Shown here in pieces: positions 11,041 to 23,560 of a DNA stretch of 64,000 nucleotides. A model generated the notes under the pieces. It was not told the origin of the DNA and made no database searches. It was given only the letters and a program-made list of their open reading frames with translations. This stretch comes from Pinus tabuliformis. Its lineage: Eukaryota; Streptophyta; Pinopsida; Pinales; Pinaceae. The stretch is from assembly GCA_031772625.1 (NCBI GenBank), contig CM062815.1, positions 914,220,979-914,284,978 of the forward strand, in the 5' to 3' direction. Positions within the stretch are counted from its first letter, which is position 1. The number at the start of each line of letters is the position of its first letter. Both the position numbers and the translations under genes were made by a program.

Positions 11041-13372
11041 CCAAGTTTGAAACTGACCCTTATGACTATTCAAATTCCAAGTTCCCTCATGACTGTTTAA
11101 ATTACATGACTCTTCAACTTTACATGACTCTTCATCTTTACATGTGGGTCTCTTGGACTTCCACGTTACATTACATTGATTACAACAGTATGGCCCACAG
11201 TAGTGATGTGGCCGAGATGACTCATGACATGACTCGACATGACAATGTTGGTATGTTCATGCTGATGGTGGTGTCCATGTTGAGCTGCAATGTTGTTGAG
11301 TGATGAATGTGCTCTTGGTGTATCATAGCTTCACCTCTGCATGGCAAGGTGTGCAGAGTCTTCGATGGTCTTGGTGTTCGCTTGATGTTGCACGTGCATG
11401 TCTCTCCTTTGCTTGTACTTGGCATGCTTCATGTGTTTGTCTGTTCACGAAGAAGTATCCTAACATGTGCTCCTTGTTCATACCATTCTTCATCGTGCCA
11501 TGTCTCATTCGTGTAACTGTATCTGCAAGAACTCATGATGAGACGAAATCAAATCCAAAAATCTCCTAGTCTACCATGATGCATTATCCTTCGTTTTTAG
11601 ATGCAAGTGACTGGGAGAGAGGACAAGGCTCTGAAACTATGCAGAGTACATTTTAGGTCAGGATGCAGGCTTCGGGCACTGTCAATGAAAATTGTGCAGA
11701 GGTCACTGGGAGGTTGAGATGGGTAGTTTGGATCAACAGTGATTTTCTGCGAGATTTGGCTTGACTGGAGGGTAGATCTGCACAATTTTTCAAGGGAGAT
11801 AGCGTAGGTAATAGGGGGACACTGGCAGTGAAAACGACGTAGATTCTCCAGGGAGGCTGCCAGTGGGCTACCGGAGCTTGCTGGCCAAAACTGCGCAGAG
11901 CTGGGAGGCTAGCCTGCAAGACATCCTTGCACAGTTTCTGGGCTGAGCGGGATGCTGGGCAGTTGGGAGACAACTGATGAAAATTGCACAATTTTCAGGA
12001 GGAGCAACAGGCCGGCTGACAGGGTGATTGGCTAATAGAACTGCATAAATTTTGAGGATAGTGCAGTGATAGGCAGCGGGTGTCTGTCCAGCATGTCTGC
12101 ACAATTTCTTTAGTCAGCAGAGGTGGGCATGCTTGGAAGCTTCTACGCAATTTTTTGGGGGAGTTAGGTCCGGGGTCATTGCCCGGTCAAACTCTCTGGT
12201 TGACTAGCTAGAGGCTTGATAGATTTTCTTGCAGGCAACGAGATTGAGATGGCTTGTTGAGACACTTTTGCACTGTTCTAGGTGACAGTCAGTCAGGTTG
12301 ACCCCTAGATTGTGTAGTGCAGACGCCCTGGGAGGAAGCCTCAAGATTTGTGAAATTCTGGGCAGATGTACATGATCCCTGAGGGATGATACTGCGCAGT
12401 GCAACTCAGTGGAGGTCTGGTTGTTGTGGGGTGGTCCAGTCGATAGAGTTTTAGCAAAATGACTAAGTGTGTGAGCGAGTGACCTTGTGTATGCATGACC
12501 TTGCGAACATACACTCAACATGACTCGACAACAAGACACCTCGGACGATCAAGACAACATACACTCATTGTGACTGACCAACAGGTGTTAGCGACAAGCG
12601 CGACCCTTGAGATAGACATTCGGATGACTTTGACGACACTTGTGCGAAAGTGCTTACAACATCATGTTTGAGTGTGATAGATGTTTGCATAGTGAGCACA
12701 ACTCAAACACAACCTTCAATATCACTAGAACGAGGTCACAAGCATTACATAGTAATCAACATGTTGAAGACGACAGTTGGTCAAACAAGTGAAAAGAAAG
12801 CGAGACATGTAGAAGAAACACATAAAATGACTTTTTGTGTTGGCGCACATGCATGTTATTGAGGACAGGATGATATGACAATGACAAGCAATCCTGCAAA
12901 CTCAACTAAGAGGTGTACTTCAAAAGGTTTTCTTTACTTACCATACTTACCCTTAAGACAATCATGCATCCGACGAATTTTGCAAGCAGTCCTGCTCTTT
13001 TCCATTACTTGGTTCCTTAGTCCTTTTCCTCAACTCCTTGGGAGTGATCTCAGCATGTCACCTTTTCCTGCGATCACTAAGAGGTAGATTTGCATAATTT
13101 TAGCAGACAGTGATTGTTGCCAGAATGAGGCCCTGGGAGGCCCGTCTGTGCAGTTTTCGCATGCAAGACAGACAGGGAAACTTGGAAAACACTGCATATT
13201 TTTGAGGTGCGGGACACTGTTGTGTGATGGGGGTCCTGGGAGGACACCTCTGCGCAATTTATGAGTGCAATGTGGCTAGACTGCTCTGTGCATTTCTAGA
13301 GAATAGTGATGGCTTCCTGATTTCTCTGCATAATTTTGGAGAGGAGTGTTAGCTAGGGTCTCTGCGTGCTGT

Positions 13373-13521
13373 GGGGTTTCACCAAGCAAGGGAGATTGGT
13401 GTCTCTTCGGGCTGTGGGGTTTCAATAGGCAAGGGAGGTTGATGTCTCTGCGGGCTGCGGGGTTTCAGCGGGCAAGGGAGATTGGTGTCTTTGTGGGTTG
13501 CAGGGTTTCAATAGGCAAGGG
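13373..13521. repeat. 43-bp minisatellite in left giant LTR
   Basis: Units of 43 bp begin at 13373, 13416, 13459 and 13502 (ggggtttca...gcaaggga, then gattggtgtctct). About three and a half units. The matching place in the right LTR has fewer. Confidence 0.8.
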
Positions 13522-14032
13522 TGGAAGCTTGAGGGTTGCAGAAGCAAAACGCACAGTTCTAGGAAGCTGGATGAGGCTAGGCTGTTTGGAAAAATGACTA
13601 AGTGTGAGATCAGTGAAACATATGTAAACATTGGTAGGATTTGATTGTGATCGCACACGGAAACTTAGTGACACAATGTAGACCATCCAAAATGCATAAG
13701 GCATACTTTACTTGATGCAACAACCTTTGTGACAAGAGTGCGTGAAGTGAGTATGAAACTTGTCTATGTGATGACAACCACTTATGCGCACATGCTTTGC
13801 CTTGAAGAAAAACAAAATTCCCTTTGCATGAAAAACAACAACCCCTATGCACAAAGATGACACGTGCTGCATAAATATGAGAACACAGACAACTCTTAAG
13901 ATCACAGAGGTGAGGTTGAAAGCATCAACTTACCAACAAGTGACCAAGGATGACCAATCACAGGATCCAAGGTAGGCTCATAAATTTTCATGCGAACCAA
14001 AATTTTGGAGGGTGGTTGTATCTTCTACAACA

Positions 14033-15322
14033 CTTGGCGACACACTGGTAGGATTCCAGCTTTCTGAATGGACATTGTTTCATGAAAATCAAGTCTAACC
14101 CTTTTGGAAGTATTGTTTGATCTTTGATCATTATGTTTTCCACACTAGCTTGATTGAAAGATGTAGCACCTGCCATGCTCTTGATCGATTAGCACACATT
14201 CCAAGCCAAGTCAACCCAGTTGTTTTGATTGGGGATGAGGGGTATATTGGTGCACAAGTAACATGATTGTCAGAGTTTAAGTTTCATCTTTCATGTTGCT
14301 CTGCTGCCATCAGGCCTGAACAGTATGTCGGTAGAGTCATGCAGGAACACAAGAATCGATTCATTGTCGGCGAGCTTGGTTAGTAACCCCAAGGAGTTAC
14401 TTGTATCACCACTCTGCGCAGGAAGCCTTTCTCTTATTTCGCCTTATTCATTTATTTTTATTTTTATTTTTATTTTAAATTGTGTGTAGGCACTTATTTA
14501 TTTCAGAGGCGAAAGAGGGATCCCAACTTAGTAAGAGCAGAAGAGGTTGTTCCTTTAGAGAAATATGTTATGTATACCTCTAACATACTTGTTAACGTTT
14601 TCCCCCTCATCTTACTCTACTTGACTGAGCTGACAAGAGTTAACCCAAAATAACTGATTAGAGTAGGGTGGTGCTAGTTAGAGTGCAAGCGTTGTGTTTT
14701 TACCAAGACTCGCTTTGAACAGAACGTATTTTCCATCAAGGCATCATCGACTGAAGACAACAAGTTCTTCATAAAGAGAGAGGACAACGAATAACCAGAT
14801 GTTGATGGCTATACAAGTCCTCTTAGACTTTCCCAGCTTGTCTCAAGAGCCAAACACGATTTCACAAGAGGCTAACCTACGAGTACAAGTAAGCAAAGAA
14901 AGAAAAAAGAAAAAAGTAGAAGTAAAGCAAAAGGAAAACAAGTAAGAAAAGAAATCAAGCAAGAAAAACAAACCAAGTAAGCAAGCAAAAAAATATGCAA
15001 ACCAGTAGGCAAAGCAAAGCAAGAAGCAAACACTACTCCTACTCCTATGCTAAACAATGCATGGGCCTACTCACATGAAGTGATATTTCCAATGCAGTCA
15101 TCGACGCATTGGCTGGCCCATGTTGGTGAAGGCATGGTTCGTGAAAAGTACAGTGAAGCAAACCAGCAAACATGAAATATATAACAATGAATACCAACAC
15201 ACTCTGAGTTTAAACGCGTCCACAGAAAAGAAAAGAGTGAAAGAACAAGACAAACACTCTGTGGACTTACCATGGTGTTGTGACACACTGCGTACAGATG
15301 ATAAGCATATGCACTCTCTTGA
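14033..15322 (-). other. distal interior of giant-LTR element
   Basis: Interior next to the 3' LTR. No recognisable domain. It holds a T-rich patch with repeated atttttattttt (14447-14475) and an A/G-rich patch (14880-15010). No convincing polypurine tract stands beside the LTR at 14033. The apparent hydrophobic minus-strand ORF at 14872-15057 is only the complement of the A/G-rich patch. Confidence 0.6.
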
Positions 15323-16861
15323 CTATGATAGACAAGCAAACATGAGAAAAAGAGACAACTTATGCCTTGCAAGTGTGCTTGCTATGAATGATTCTTTCAG
15401 TGCATAAGCGATGGGATCATGTGATTTGAGCGGTGAAAGTGAAATCTTTGTGTTGGATTTATCTTCAGTGTAGACAGATGAGTGATGAGGAGCCTTGAGT
15501 GTTTCAAAAATTTTCTGATGGAAAGTGGAACTAACCTCAGGACAATGACAACCTGACATAACCATCTGCCCAGGTAGAAGTACCTCGATAGCCAAAAGGG
15601 TTTCCACTCAGTCAATAGGTAGATCATCGGAGACCAGTGGCTTAGATAGATTAACAATGAGTGGATCAAAATCGGGATCAAATGAAGAAATACAGAGATC
15701 ACAACAACCACGATCAGAAAATTCAGGATGTTCGTTGGCATCCTCATGATTTGATGAATTATACAGAGGTGTAGATGAGAAGAAAGGATGTTCACCCTCT
15801 ATATTTCTTGAAAAAGTAGATGAAAATTCAAGTGGATTCTCAATGAAATATTTTTCCTCTCAACTATCAAATGATAGACTAACATTAGGTGTGTTCTGCG
15901 AATGATCCGAAGTAGATGCATCTGTGGATGAATTTACACTAGTAAAAATCAGAGATAACAGAATCACTAGAGATGTCAGGAAAAAGTGGAGGAGGCATGG
16001 AAATAAGGAGGTCATCCTTTACAGAGGGTTCATGTTCATATTCCCGCACACACTCATCATGAATGATGGCACAAGTTGGCTGCATAACATCAACTCTGTC
16101 AATAACTCAATCCTTGTTCACAACAGGTGTGGAGGATCAATGGAACACGGGGACGGATGTTGAGGGAACAAATCCACGTGACAACATGCAGGATTGCAAG
16201 CCAAATCTGCGTAGATATCAAGAGCAGCTGGGGTAGGAGGATGTGACATTTGAACATATGTGTGTGCACGTTCTCCCACATCACTCTGCGGGGGTGGAGT
16301 TGTTTGATGAGGGGAAGGCGGGTAGTCATTTGTGACAACGACTGTGTCTGCTTTTGATTGCACAACTCCATCACCGAAGTATGTTGAGTGAGGCTTGAAG
16401 TTTTTCTTCTCATTGGGATACGTTGATTTGTGAAGGAAATATTCAAATCTGTCCATGAGATATTGGCATTTCATCTGAATTTTTGGAGCTTCAAAAGAGA
16501 GTTGACGGAAGTGCCCCGAAAACTCCTTTAGAGATTCATGTGGGGCCTTCCGTTTTTGTAACATTTTTTTATCAAGTGCTTCAGGATCAAAATTATGAAA
16601 AACATATTCTATTAGATCACTGAACTACTTGAATGAGTGCATAGAGTTATGAGGCAGTATGCTACACCATAGAAATGGGTCATCGAAAAGTGTGTGTGCG
16701 AGTAGCGAACATACCTCTGTTTCATTAAAAGCTTCCACGTTATGTATGAGCGCATGGAAGTCGTCTAAGTGCTCAAGCCACGCCACTTTGCCTTCACCAT
16801 CATATGTGATTTCTGAAAAATTCATCCCAGAACTCCCTCTCGATGTGAAACATACATCCAT
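15323..16861 (-). CDS. gypsy-like gag region (fossil)
   Basis: Minus-strand coding-like stretch starting about 115 bp after the primer site. The proximal part (16861-16625) contains WLEHLDDFHALIHNVEAFNE and LAHTLFDDPFLWCSILP. The next part (16564-16118) contains KAPHESLKEFSGHFRQLSFE followed by a Pro/Thr/Ser-rich tail. The spacing of Trp, the ESL motif and the F..RF..L-type pattern fit the retrotransposon gag (capsid) family; this is pattern recognition, not a search. Further coding-like sequence lies at about 15323-15795. No zinc knuckle or pol domain was seen. Several breaks. Confidence 0.6.
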
Positions 16862-16952
16862 TGGATATACATTTCAGAGGGTGAACTATAACAAACTGCA
16901 TGATAGATGTGCGAAGATTCAAAATATATTGTGAGGACTTAGCTTGTCATTT

Positions 16953-16971
16953 GGCCCTCCTTCTAGTGCCA
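16953..16971 (-). promoter_or_regulatory. primer binding site, tRNA-Asn type
   Basis: Reads TGGCACTAGAAGGAGGGCC on minus, four bases from the LTR end. It complements the 3' end of plant tRNA-Asn(GUU) (…CCCTCCTTCTAGCGCCA as I recall it) with one mismatch. It is not a tRNA gene; only the 3' end is represented. Confidence 0.75.
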
Positions 16972-16975
16972 GAAA

Positions 16976-19900
16976 TGTTGACGGTGCTGGACCCGCCAAC
17001 ATTCAGGGGATATCCCCGGTATGAAGTCCCAACTAGACCTCACATCGTTTGGTGTAGGAGTCCCATTCGGTACAATGGCACGGTTGCCATTATCTTAAAG
17101 ATATGACTTAGCTCTTGCTTGTTAGCATGCGAGAGTGATTTGATTTGTCTTCGAACAATGAGGTTCACGTGCCTGGTGAGTGCTTAATGTCGCTTGTGTC
17201 AAAGTTATTTCACTGCAGAGGGAGCGAGTGGAAGTGAGTCTCAGGTTGAAATGGAATAGTCCAAACTCCGCTAGAGACACACAACACAACAGGACATGCA
17301 TAGCTTCCAACGGAGTAGTACACATGGATGTGGCAGATACAAACAAAAGGTGAACAAATAGAACATAAAGACCTAGTGGAATATTCCACACGAGTGCGAC
17401 AGGCGTTATAACAAGTTTACAAGAATGAATTTGTCGAGTGTCCAAGGAGATAGCCCACACGAGCGAGATAGCATTAACAAATGATATAACACATTTCCAA
17501 TAGCATATGTACTAAAAAAACTGAAGTAGTTCAACTGTCTTAATACAGGTTCAAACAACGTGCATTACAATCGTCCAAAGAATAGTCTCACAAATGAATT
17601 CAAGACATGTGTGAAAATGTGTTGGCCTGTTAAGAGGCTTCTAAATTAAGCAAAAGTTCCAAGACACATCCGTACACCATTACATCACTAACCCTGATAG
17701 TGGGGCATTGGAGCCACTTCTCCCTCTTCAAAGAAAATACTACAGACTCTCAAGTCTATGTGGGAGGAGCCAAGGTGAAAAGTCTTTTGCATGTACAAAT
17801 GAGGGGGGTATATAGCCAAGGGTGAAACTGACCCTTGTGACTGTTCAACTTCCCTCACGACTGTTTGACTTACATGACTCTTTAGCTTTACGTGACTCTT
17901 CATCTTTACATGTGGGCCTCTTAGACTCCCACGTTACATTACATTGATTACAACAGTATGGCCCACAATAGTGATGTGGTCGATATGACTCATGACATGA
18001 CTTGACACAACAATGATGGTATGTTTATGCTAATGGTGTTGTCCATGTCAAGCTGCAGTGTTGTTGAGTGATGAATGTGCTCTTGGTGTATCATAGCTTC
18101 ACCTCCGCACGGCAAGGTGTACAGAGTCTTCCATGGTCTTGGTGTTCACTTGATGTTGCACGTGCATGTCTCTACTTCGCTTGTACTTGGCACGCTCAAT
18201 GTGTTTGTCCGTTCGTGAACAAGTCTCCTAGCATGCTCTCCTTGTTCATCCTGTTCGTCGTCGCGCCATGTCTCATCTGTGTGCCTGTATCTGCAAGCAC
18301 TCATGACAAGACGACATCAAATCCAAAAATCTCCTAGTCTACCATGATGCATTATCTTTCGTTTTCAGATGCAGGTGATCGGGAGAGAGGACAAGACTCT
18401 AAAATTGCACATAGCACATTTCAAGTCAGGATGCGAGCTCCAGGCACTGTCAATGAAAATTACACAGAGGTCACTAGGAGGCTGAGATGGGCAGTCTAGA
18501 TTAGCAGTGATTGTCTGCGGGATTTGGCTCAGCTGGAGGGAAGATCTGTGAAATTTTTCCAAGGAGACAGTGCAAGCAATAGGGGAACACTAGCAGTGAA
18601 ATCTACGCAGATTCTTTGGGGAGGCTGGTAGCGGGCTGTAGGAGCTTGCTGGACAAAACTGTGTAGAGCTAGGAGGCTAGCCTAAAGGAAATCCCTGCAT
18701 AGTTTCTGGGCTGAGCGGGATGTTGGGCAACTGGGAGACAACCCATGAAAACTGCGTAGTTTTTAGGAGGAGTAGCAAGGTGTTGACAAGGTGATTGGCT
18801 GACAGGACTACACAAATTTTGAGGACAATGTACTGACAAGCAACAGGTGTCTGTCTGACATGTCTGCACAATTTATTCAGTAAGCATAGGTGGTAATGCT
18901 TAGTAGCTTCTATGCAATTTTTTGGGGGAGTGAGGCCTAGGGTCATTACATGGTCAAACTCTCTGATTAATGAGCTAGAGGCTTGATATATTTGCTTGTG
19001 GGCATCACAAATTGAGATGGCTTGCTGAGATGCTTCTGCACTGTTCTGGGTGATAGTTAGTCGGGTTGACTCCAGGATTGCACAGTGAAAACTACCTGGG
19101 AGGCAACATCAAGATTTGTGAAATTCTGGGTAGATGTACATGATCACTGAGGGTTGAGATTGCACAGTGCACCTCAGCAGAGGTCTAGCTATTGGGGGGT
19201 GGTCCGGTCGATAGAGTTCCAACAAAATGACTAAGTGTGTGAGCAAGTGACCTTGTGCATGCATGTCCTTACGAACACACACTCAACATGACTTGACGAC
19301 AAGACACCTCGGACCATCAAGACAACATACACTCAGTGCAAGCGACAAGTGCGACACTTGAGATAGACGTTCAAACGATTGCGACGAAACTTGTGCAGCA
19401 GTGCTTACAACATCATGTGTGAGTGAAATAAATGTTTAAATAGCGAGAACAACTCAAACACAACCTTCAACATCACCATAACAAGGTCGCAAGCATGACA
19501 TAAAAATCGACATGCTGAATACAATAGTTGGTCAAACAAGTGAAAAGGAAGTGAGACATGTAGAAGAAACACATAAAATGAATTTTCGTGTTTGCGCACA
19601 AGCATGTTACTGAGGATTGGATGATATGACAATGGAAATTAATCTTAAAAACTCAACTAAGAGGTGTATTTTAGAAGGTTTTCTTTACTTACCATACTTA
19701 CCCTCAAGACGATCATGCATCTGATAGAGTTTGCATGTGGTCCTGATCTTTTACATTACTTGGTTCCTTGGTCCTTCTCCTCAACTCCTTGGGAGTGATC
19801 TTAGCATGTCACCTTTTCCTGTAGTCACTGAGAGGTAGATCTACGCAATTTCAATGGATAATGACTGCTGTTGGAATGAGGCCCTCGAAGGCCCATCTGT

Positions 19901-20738
19901 GCAGTTTCTGGATGCAAGACAAACACAGCAGCTTGGACAACACTGTGAAGTTTTGAGGCACATGACACCGCTGCACGATGGGGTCCTGGGGAGGAAACCT
20001 CTATGCAATTTCTGGGTGCATTGCAGCTGGATTGCTCTGTGCATTTTTGGAGAGCAGTGTTGGATTCCTGACTGCTTTGCACAATTTTGGAGAGAAGTGC
20101 TAGCTGGGGTCTCCGTCAGCTGTGGGGTTTTAGAAGGCAAGGGAGGTTGTTATCTCTGTAGGCTGCAGGGTTTCAACAAGAAAGGGAGGTTGGCATCTTG
20201 GCGGGTTGTGGGGTTTCAGCAAGCAAGGGAGAAGCTTGAGGGTTGTAGAAGAAAAGCACATAGTTATGGGAAGCTAGATGAGGCTAGGTTGTTTGGGAAA
20301 ATGGCTAAGTGTGAGATCAGTGAAACATATGTAAACATTGATAGGACTTGACTGTGATCGCACACGACACTTAGTGACACAATGTAGACCATCCAGAATG
20401 CATAAGACATACTTTTCTTGATGCAACAACCTTTGTGACAAGAGTGTGTGAAGTGAGTATGAAACATGTCTATGTGATGACAACCATTCATGCGCACCTG
20501 CTTTCCCTTGAAGCAAAACAACATTCCCTTTACATGACAAACAACAACCCCTATGCCCAACGATGACACATGGTGCATAAATATGAGAACACGGACAACT
20601 ATTAAGATCATAGAGGGGAGCTTGAAATCATCAGCTTACCAACAAGTGACTAAGGATAATCGATCACAGGATCCAAGGTAGGCTCCGAAATTTTCATGTG
20701 AGCCAAACTTTTGGAAGGTGGTTGTAGCCACTACAATA
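16976..20738 (-). repeat. giant LTR, right (5' LTR)
   Basis: 3763 bp, starts tgttgacggtgc on plus and ends ctacaata. It pairs with 10198-14032 throughout. A TATA-like box is at 17807-17816 on minus. The 165-codon plus ORF at 19854-20351 crosses the minisatellite and is not matched by an equivalent ORF in the other LTR, so it is not called. Confidence 0.88.
20124..20229. repeat. 43-bp minisatellite in right giant LTR
   Basis: Units begin at 20124, 20167 and 20210 (ggggttttagaaggcaaggg and variants). Roughly one unit fewer than in the left LTR. Confidence 0.75.
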
Positions 20739-21056
20739 GAACGATAATAAAAATCGCTTCAATAATGCTTTGGAGTGAAGTTTAAAATAAAGATGGGAAT
20801 TGGGAAGAGGTTTCTTAAGCATTGAACATTTCTAAACTCCTAACACTATTTATTTCCAAAGAAAGCTATAATAATAGTTAAATAAATGAAGGTTGCATGT
20901 GTAATATTCAGTTTGGCATTAATCGACAATCATTTATTGAAATGTTTTTCCATTGCACAAGGACATTGAAGAACATCAAGTCTATGGGCAGACATGGCAA
21001 TGCTTACATAATATAGTTTCTTGGTTATTCATTAGATTTTCATATTGCAATGTGTA
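20739..21056. repeat. right part of local repeat, copy A
   Basis: Matches copy B at about 25670-25955 (shared phrases aataaagatgggaat, gggaagaggtttctt, actatttatttcc, atgtttttccattgcaca, ttttcatattgcaatgtg). The similarity ends at gcaatgtgtaat in both. Confidence 0.8.
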
Positions 21057-22684
21057 ATATTGCAAACAAGGAAGATGTTCACAATGCATTTCAAAGGTTG
21101 AAAATCCCTCTTCATTTAAATTTTTTATTTCAAACAAGTTTGCGTAGATCTCTCAAAAAATTTTCACAATGGATTATAGTAGGATCTAAATTTCAGCAAC
21201 CTAGGCAGAGTGATCCATTTAGCATTCTAAAGGAAAATCCTATAGCATTCCTGAGATTTGAACTTTTACCAAGAGAAAGCATGTGTACAAGTCTCACCTT
21301 TACTAACTTGTGGGTAGGATTTGATTTCACATTTTCCTTTTGTACTTGTTAAAAAGGGAATTACCATTTTGTTCATTTTGATTTATAGCTTTAGACTTCA
21401 GTAACACAACAACAACAATATATCTTACATACTTTTAGTGCCTCTCCACTTGCTTTATACATCTCAATGAACCCTTTGCTACACCCATACACATATCCAT
21501 AAAAACGGGGATCCGTAGGTATGGACTTGCTACCATTGCAACCTATCTTGTTTTTAATATGTAATTAAAAATAAAATTTGTGAAAACGACAATAGCTTTT
21601 TATTGCATTTAACATAATATCATATAAGTTTTGGATATATTTGAATTTCAATAAAAATTGACAAACTATATTGAAATAGAGCATCATATAACTTTGGATA
21701 TATTTAAATGTTTGACAAATTACCTTAAAACAACTTGCACATTGATCAAATTTGAAAAGAACAAATAATAGGTTTCAACTTCTTTCTATGTCTCCATTTC
21801 TCATATATTTGATTACTTTACCTAAACATTTCATGAAATACTAAGAAAGATGTATGTAATGGTATCAAGATAGTTATAGCCTATGTGGAAAGGTAAAATG
21901 TCTAATGAGGTAATCGACATTTACATTAAATTTACCATTCAAGAATTACCAATGGTGCTTGGTAGAATTCTTGATCTTTTCTTCTTTCTTAGTGCGAGCA
22001 ATCTCAAGCCTTAATTGTTAATGTGTCCATGGGTAACATCTAAACATTCTAGACATTTTGTGTACTTGTATTTTAAAACATATGAGACAATAAACAAGTG
22101 AATAGAAAAAAAGTTTTCTAAAGAGTGGGAACAAATGAATTACTAATTGTGTGAGATATTGTTGTTATTGTGAGAATGAACAACCTTCCAGATAGCTATT
22201 TTTTGGATAACATTAAAGTTGAAATTTATGAAAAAAAAATGTATTTACCATTATGTATTTGCAAATAAAATTTTAATCAAATCAAAGTTTATAATAATGG
22301 ATTTTTTTCTTACTTTAATTTAAATACATCCTTTGGCTCACATTACTCTAACAAAATTTACAAAATTATATTTTTCAGGGGTTATTGCCACTTGGGAAAC
22401 CAAGCACCCCTGAATTGTTCATAGCAACTTGACCCATCATGAAATCAAGCCATATCAGTAAGGTGATTTTTCCAGAGAACATTAAAACCTATAATTATCT
22501 AGAATTTTCAAAAGGAATATGGACTAGAACAACCATATTTACTAATTTGGCTGGTATATGTGATCAATGTCATTTTCATACACCGATTTGCATATAAAAG
22601 GTGGAAAATGCGACCAATCAACATATATCAACCACATTAGTAAATGTAGTTGTGCTAGTTATAGTCGATGTCTATGGGGTGGAT
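21057..22684. other. AT-rich stretch, no gene seen
   Basis: The longest open frame is 100 codons (21050-21352, plus), with no recognisable domain and starting inside the repeat; I do not call it. The rest is AT-rich with homopolymer runs. No LTR pair, inverted repeat or RNA gene was recognised. Confidence 0.6.
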
Positions 22685-23560
22685 TCATTGACCATGGTTG
22701 ATGAGGATTGATGAGGTTGATCAAGGTTGATGAGGTTGACAATGGTCAAGGTTATATTAATCTTAACACTAATGTTACATTAATGTTACAAAAATGGTTA
22801 CATTAATGGTTGAGATGGTTGATGGGGTTGACCATGGTTGAAGAGGGTTGACCATTATTGAACTCAATGAACCATAGAGATATTGATTAACCATTATGCT
22901 TGACCATATTCAACAATAGAAACTATGGTTGACCATGTTCAACCATTCTAACCATGGTTACCCATGGTTGACCATTATGAGTCAGTAGAGCATGGAATAT
23001 TTTAGGTTTACTATGGTTGACCAAAGATCACCATGCTTGATCATGGTTGACCATAGTTGACCATATTCAACCATAGAGACCTTGATCATGGTTGACCATG
23101 GTTGATCATGATTGATCATCGTCAATGATATTCAACCATGGTTTATCATGGTCAACCATTGTTTACGAAATTCAAGCATTGTCAATGGTTGACAATGGTT
23201 GATGATGGTTTACCATTGTCAATGGGTGACAATAATTGACTATAGTTAACCATGGATGACCATGGTTTACCATATTCAACAATTGATAGTGGTTGACCAT
23301 GGTTAACAATGGGCTTGGCAATTGTTGACCATGGTGACAATGGTTGACCATATTCAACCATTGTTAATGGTTGACAGTGGTTAATAATGGTTTACCATGG
23401 TTGAAAATGGTTGTTAATGATGGAAAATGGTTGAAAATTCTCAACAATGGTTGACCATGGTTGTCAACCATTATCAACCATGTGGTTGTGAGACATGAAT
23501 ATTGTTAAATATAGTAAACATAGGGTTGACCAAGTTTGATCATGGTCAACTATGTAAACA
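22685..23560. repeat. degenerate TGGTTGACCATG repeat, W-box rich
   Basis: About 870 bp built from diverged copies of a roughly 10-12 bp motif, atggttgaccatgg, and its complement. Longer phrases recur (ttgaccatattcaacca). By eye I count about 19 TTGAC and 7 GTCAA, against one to two expected by chance on both strands. TTGACC/T is the core bound by WRKY factors (W-box). The palindromic CCATGG centre allows hairpins. The minus ORF at 23172-23357 is only the translated repeat. Function unknown. Confidence 0.8.

Larger units (their letters stand above)
10198..14032 (-). repeat. giant LTR, left (3' LTR)
   Basis: 3835 bp. It is paired with 16976-20738 along its whole length, for example cattcaggggat at the left end, aaaatctcctagtctaccatgatgc-type sequence in the middle and ggtggttgta at the right end. 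A minus-strand TATA-like box lies at 11030-11040. The part 11600-13330 repeats a degenerate ctgcacaatttt phrase every 50-100 bp. ORFs inside are short and not conserved as protein between the two LTRs. Confidence 0.88.
10198..20738 (-). mobile_element. giant-LTR gypsy-like element without pol (LARD-like)
   Basis: Two direct repeats of 3835 bp (10198-14032) and 3763 bp (16976-20738) flank an interior of only 2.9 kb. In minus orientation the LTR reads TGTTGTAG...CAACA. A primer site complementary to tRNA-Asn stands beside the right LTR, and a gag-like region follows it at about 16861-16118, so both independently give minus orientation. No protease, integrase or reverse transcriptase was recognised. 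LTR pairs differ by roughly 10% in the first 160 bp, so it is old. The flanks (gggaa before, gaacg after) overlap in gaa; together with the empty copy near 25675 they are compatible with a short, decayed target duplication. Giant LTRs plus a small interior resemble LARD or TR-GAG elements described in plants. Confidence 0.85.

Noticed and set aside
14872-15057. Minus ORF of 61 residues that looks like a membrane protein
   Set aside because: It is the complement of an A/G-rich simple stretch (aagcaaagaaagaaaaaag and similar); hydrophobicity follows from base composition.
16953-16971. Possible tRNA-Asn gene
   Set aside because: Only the 3' terminal 19 bases match, located exactly beside an LTR; no anticodon arm or D arm. 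It is a primer binding site.
19854-20351. 165-codon plus ORF in the right giant LTR
   Set aside because: It crosses the 43-bp minisatellite, and the other LTR has no equivalent frame of that length, so it is not a conserved protein.
23172-23357. Minus ORF with repeated MVNH
   Set aside because: A direct translation of the TGGTTGACCATG repeat.
22685-23560. CRISPR-like array
   Set aside because: No constant repeats separated by unique spacers; the units are degenerate, contiguous and in a plant genome.
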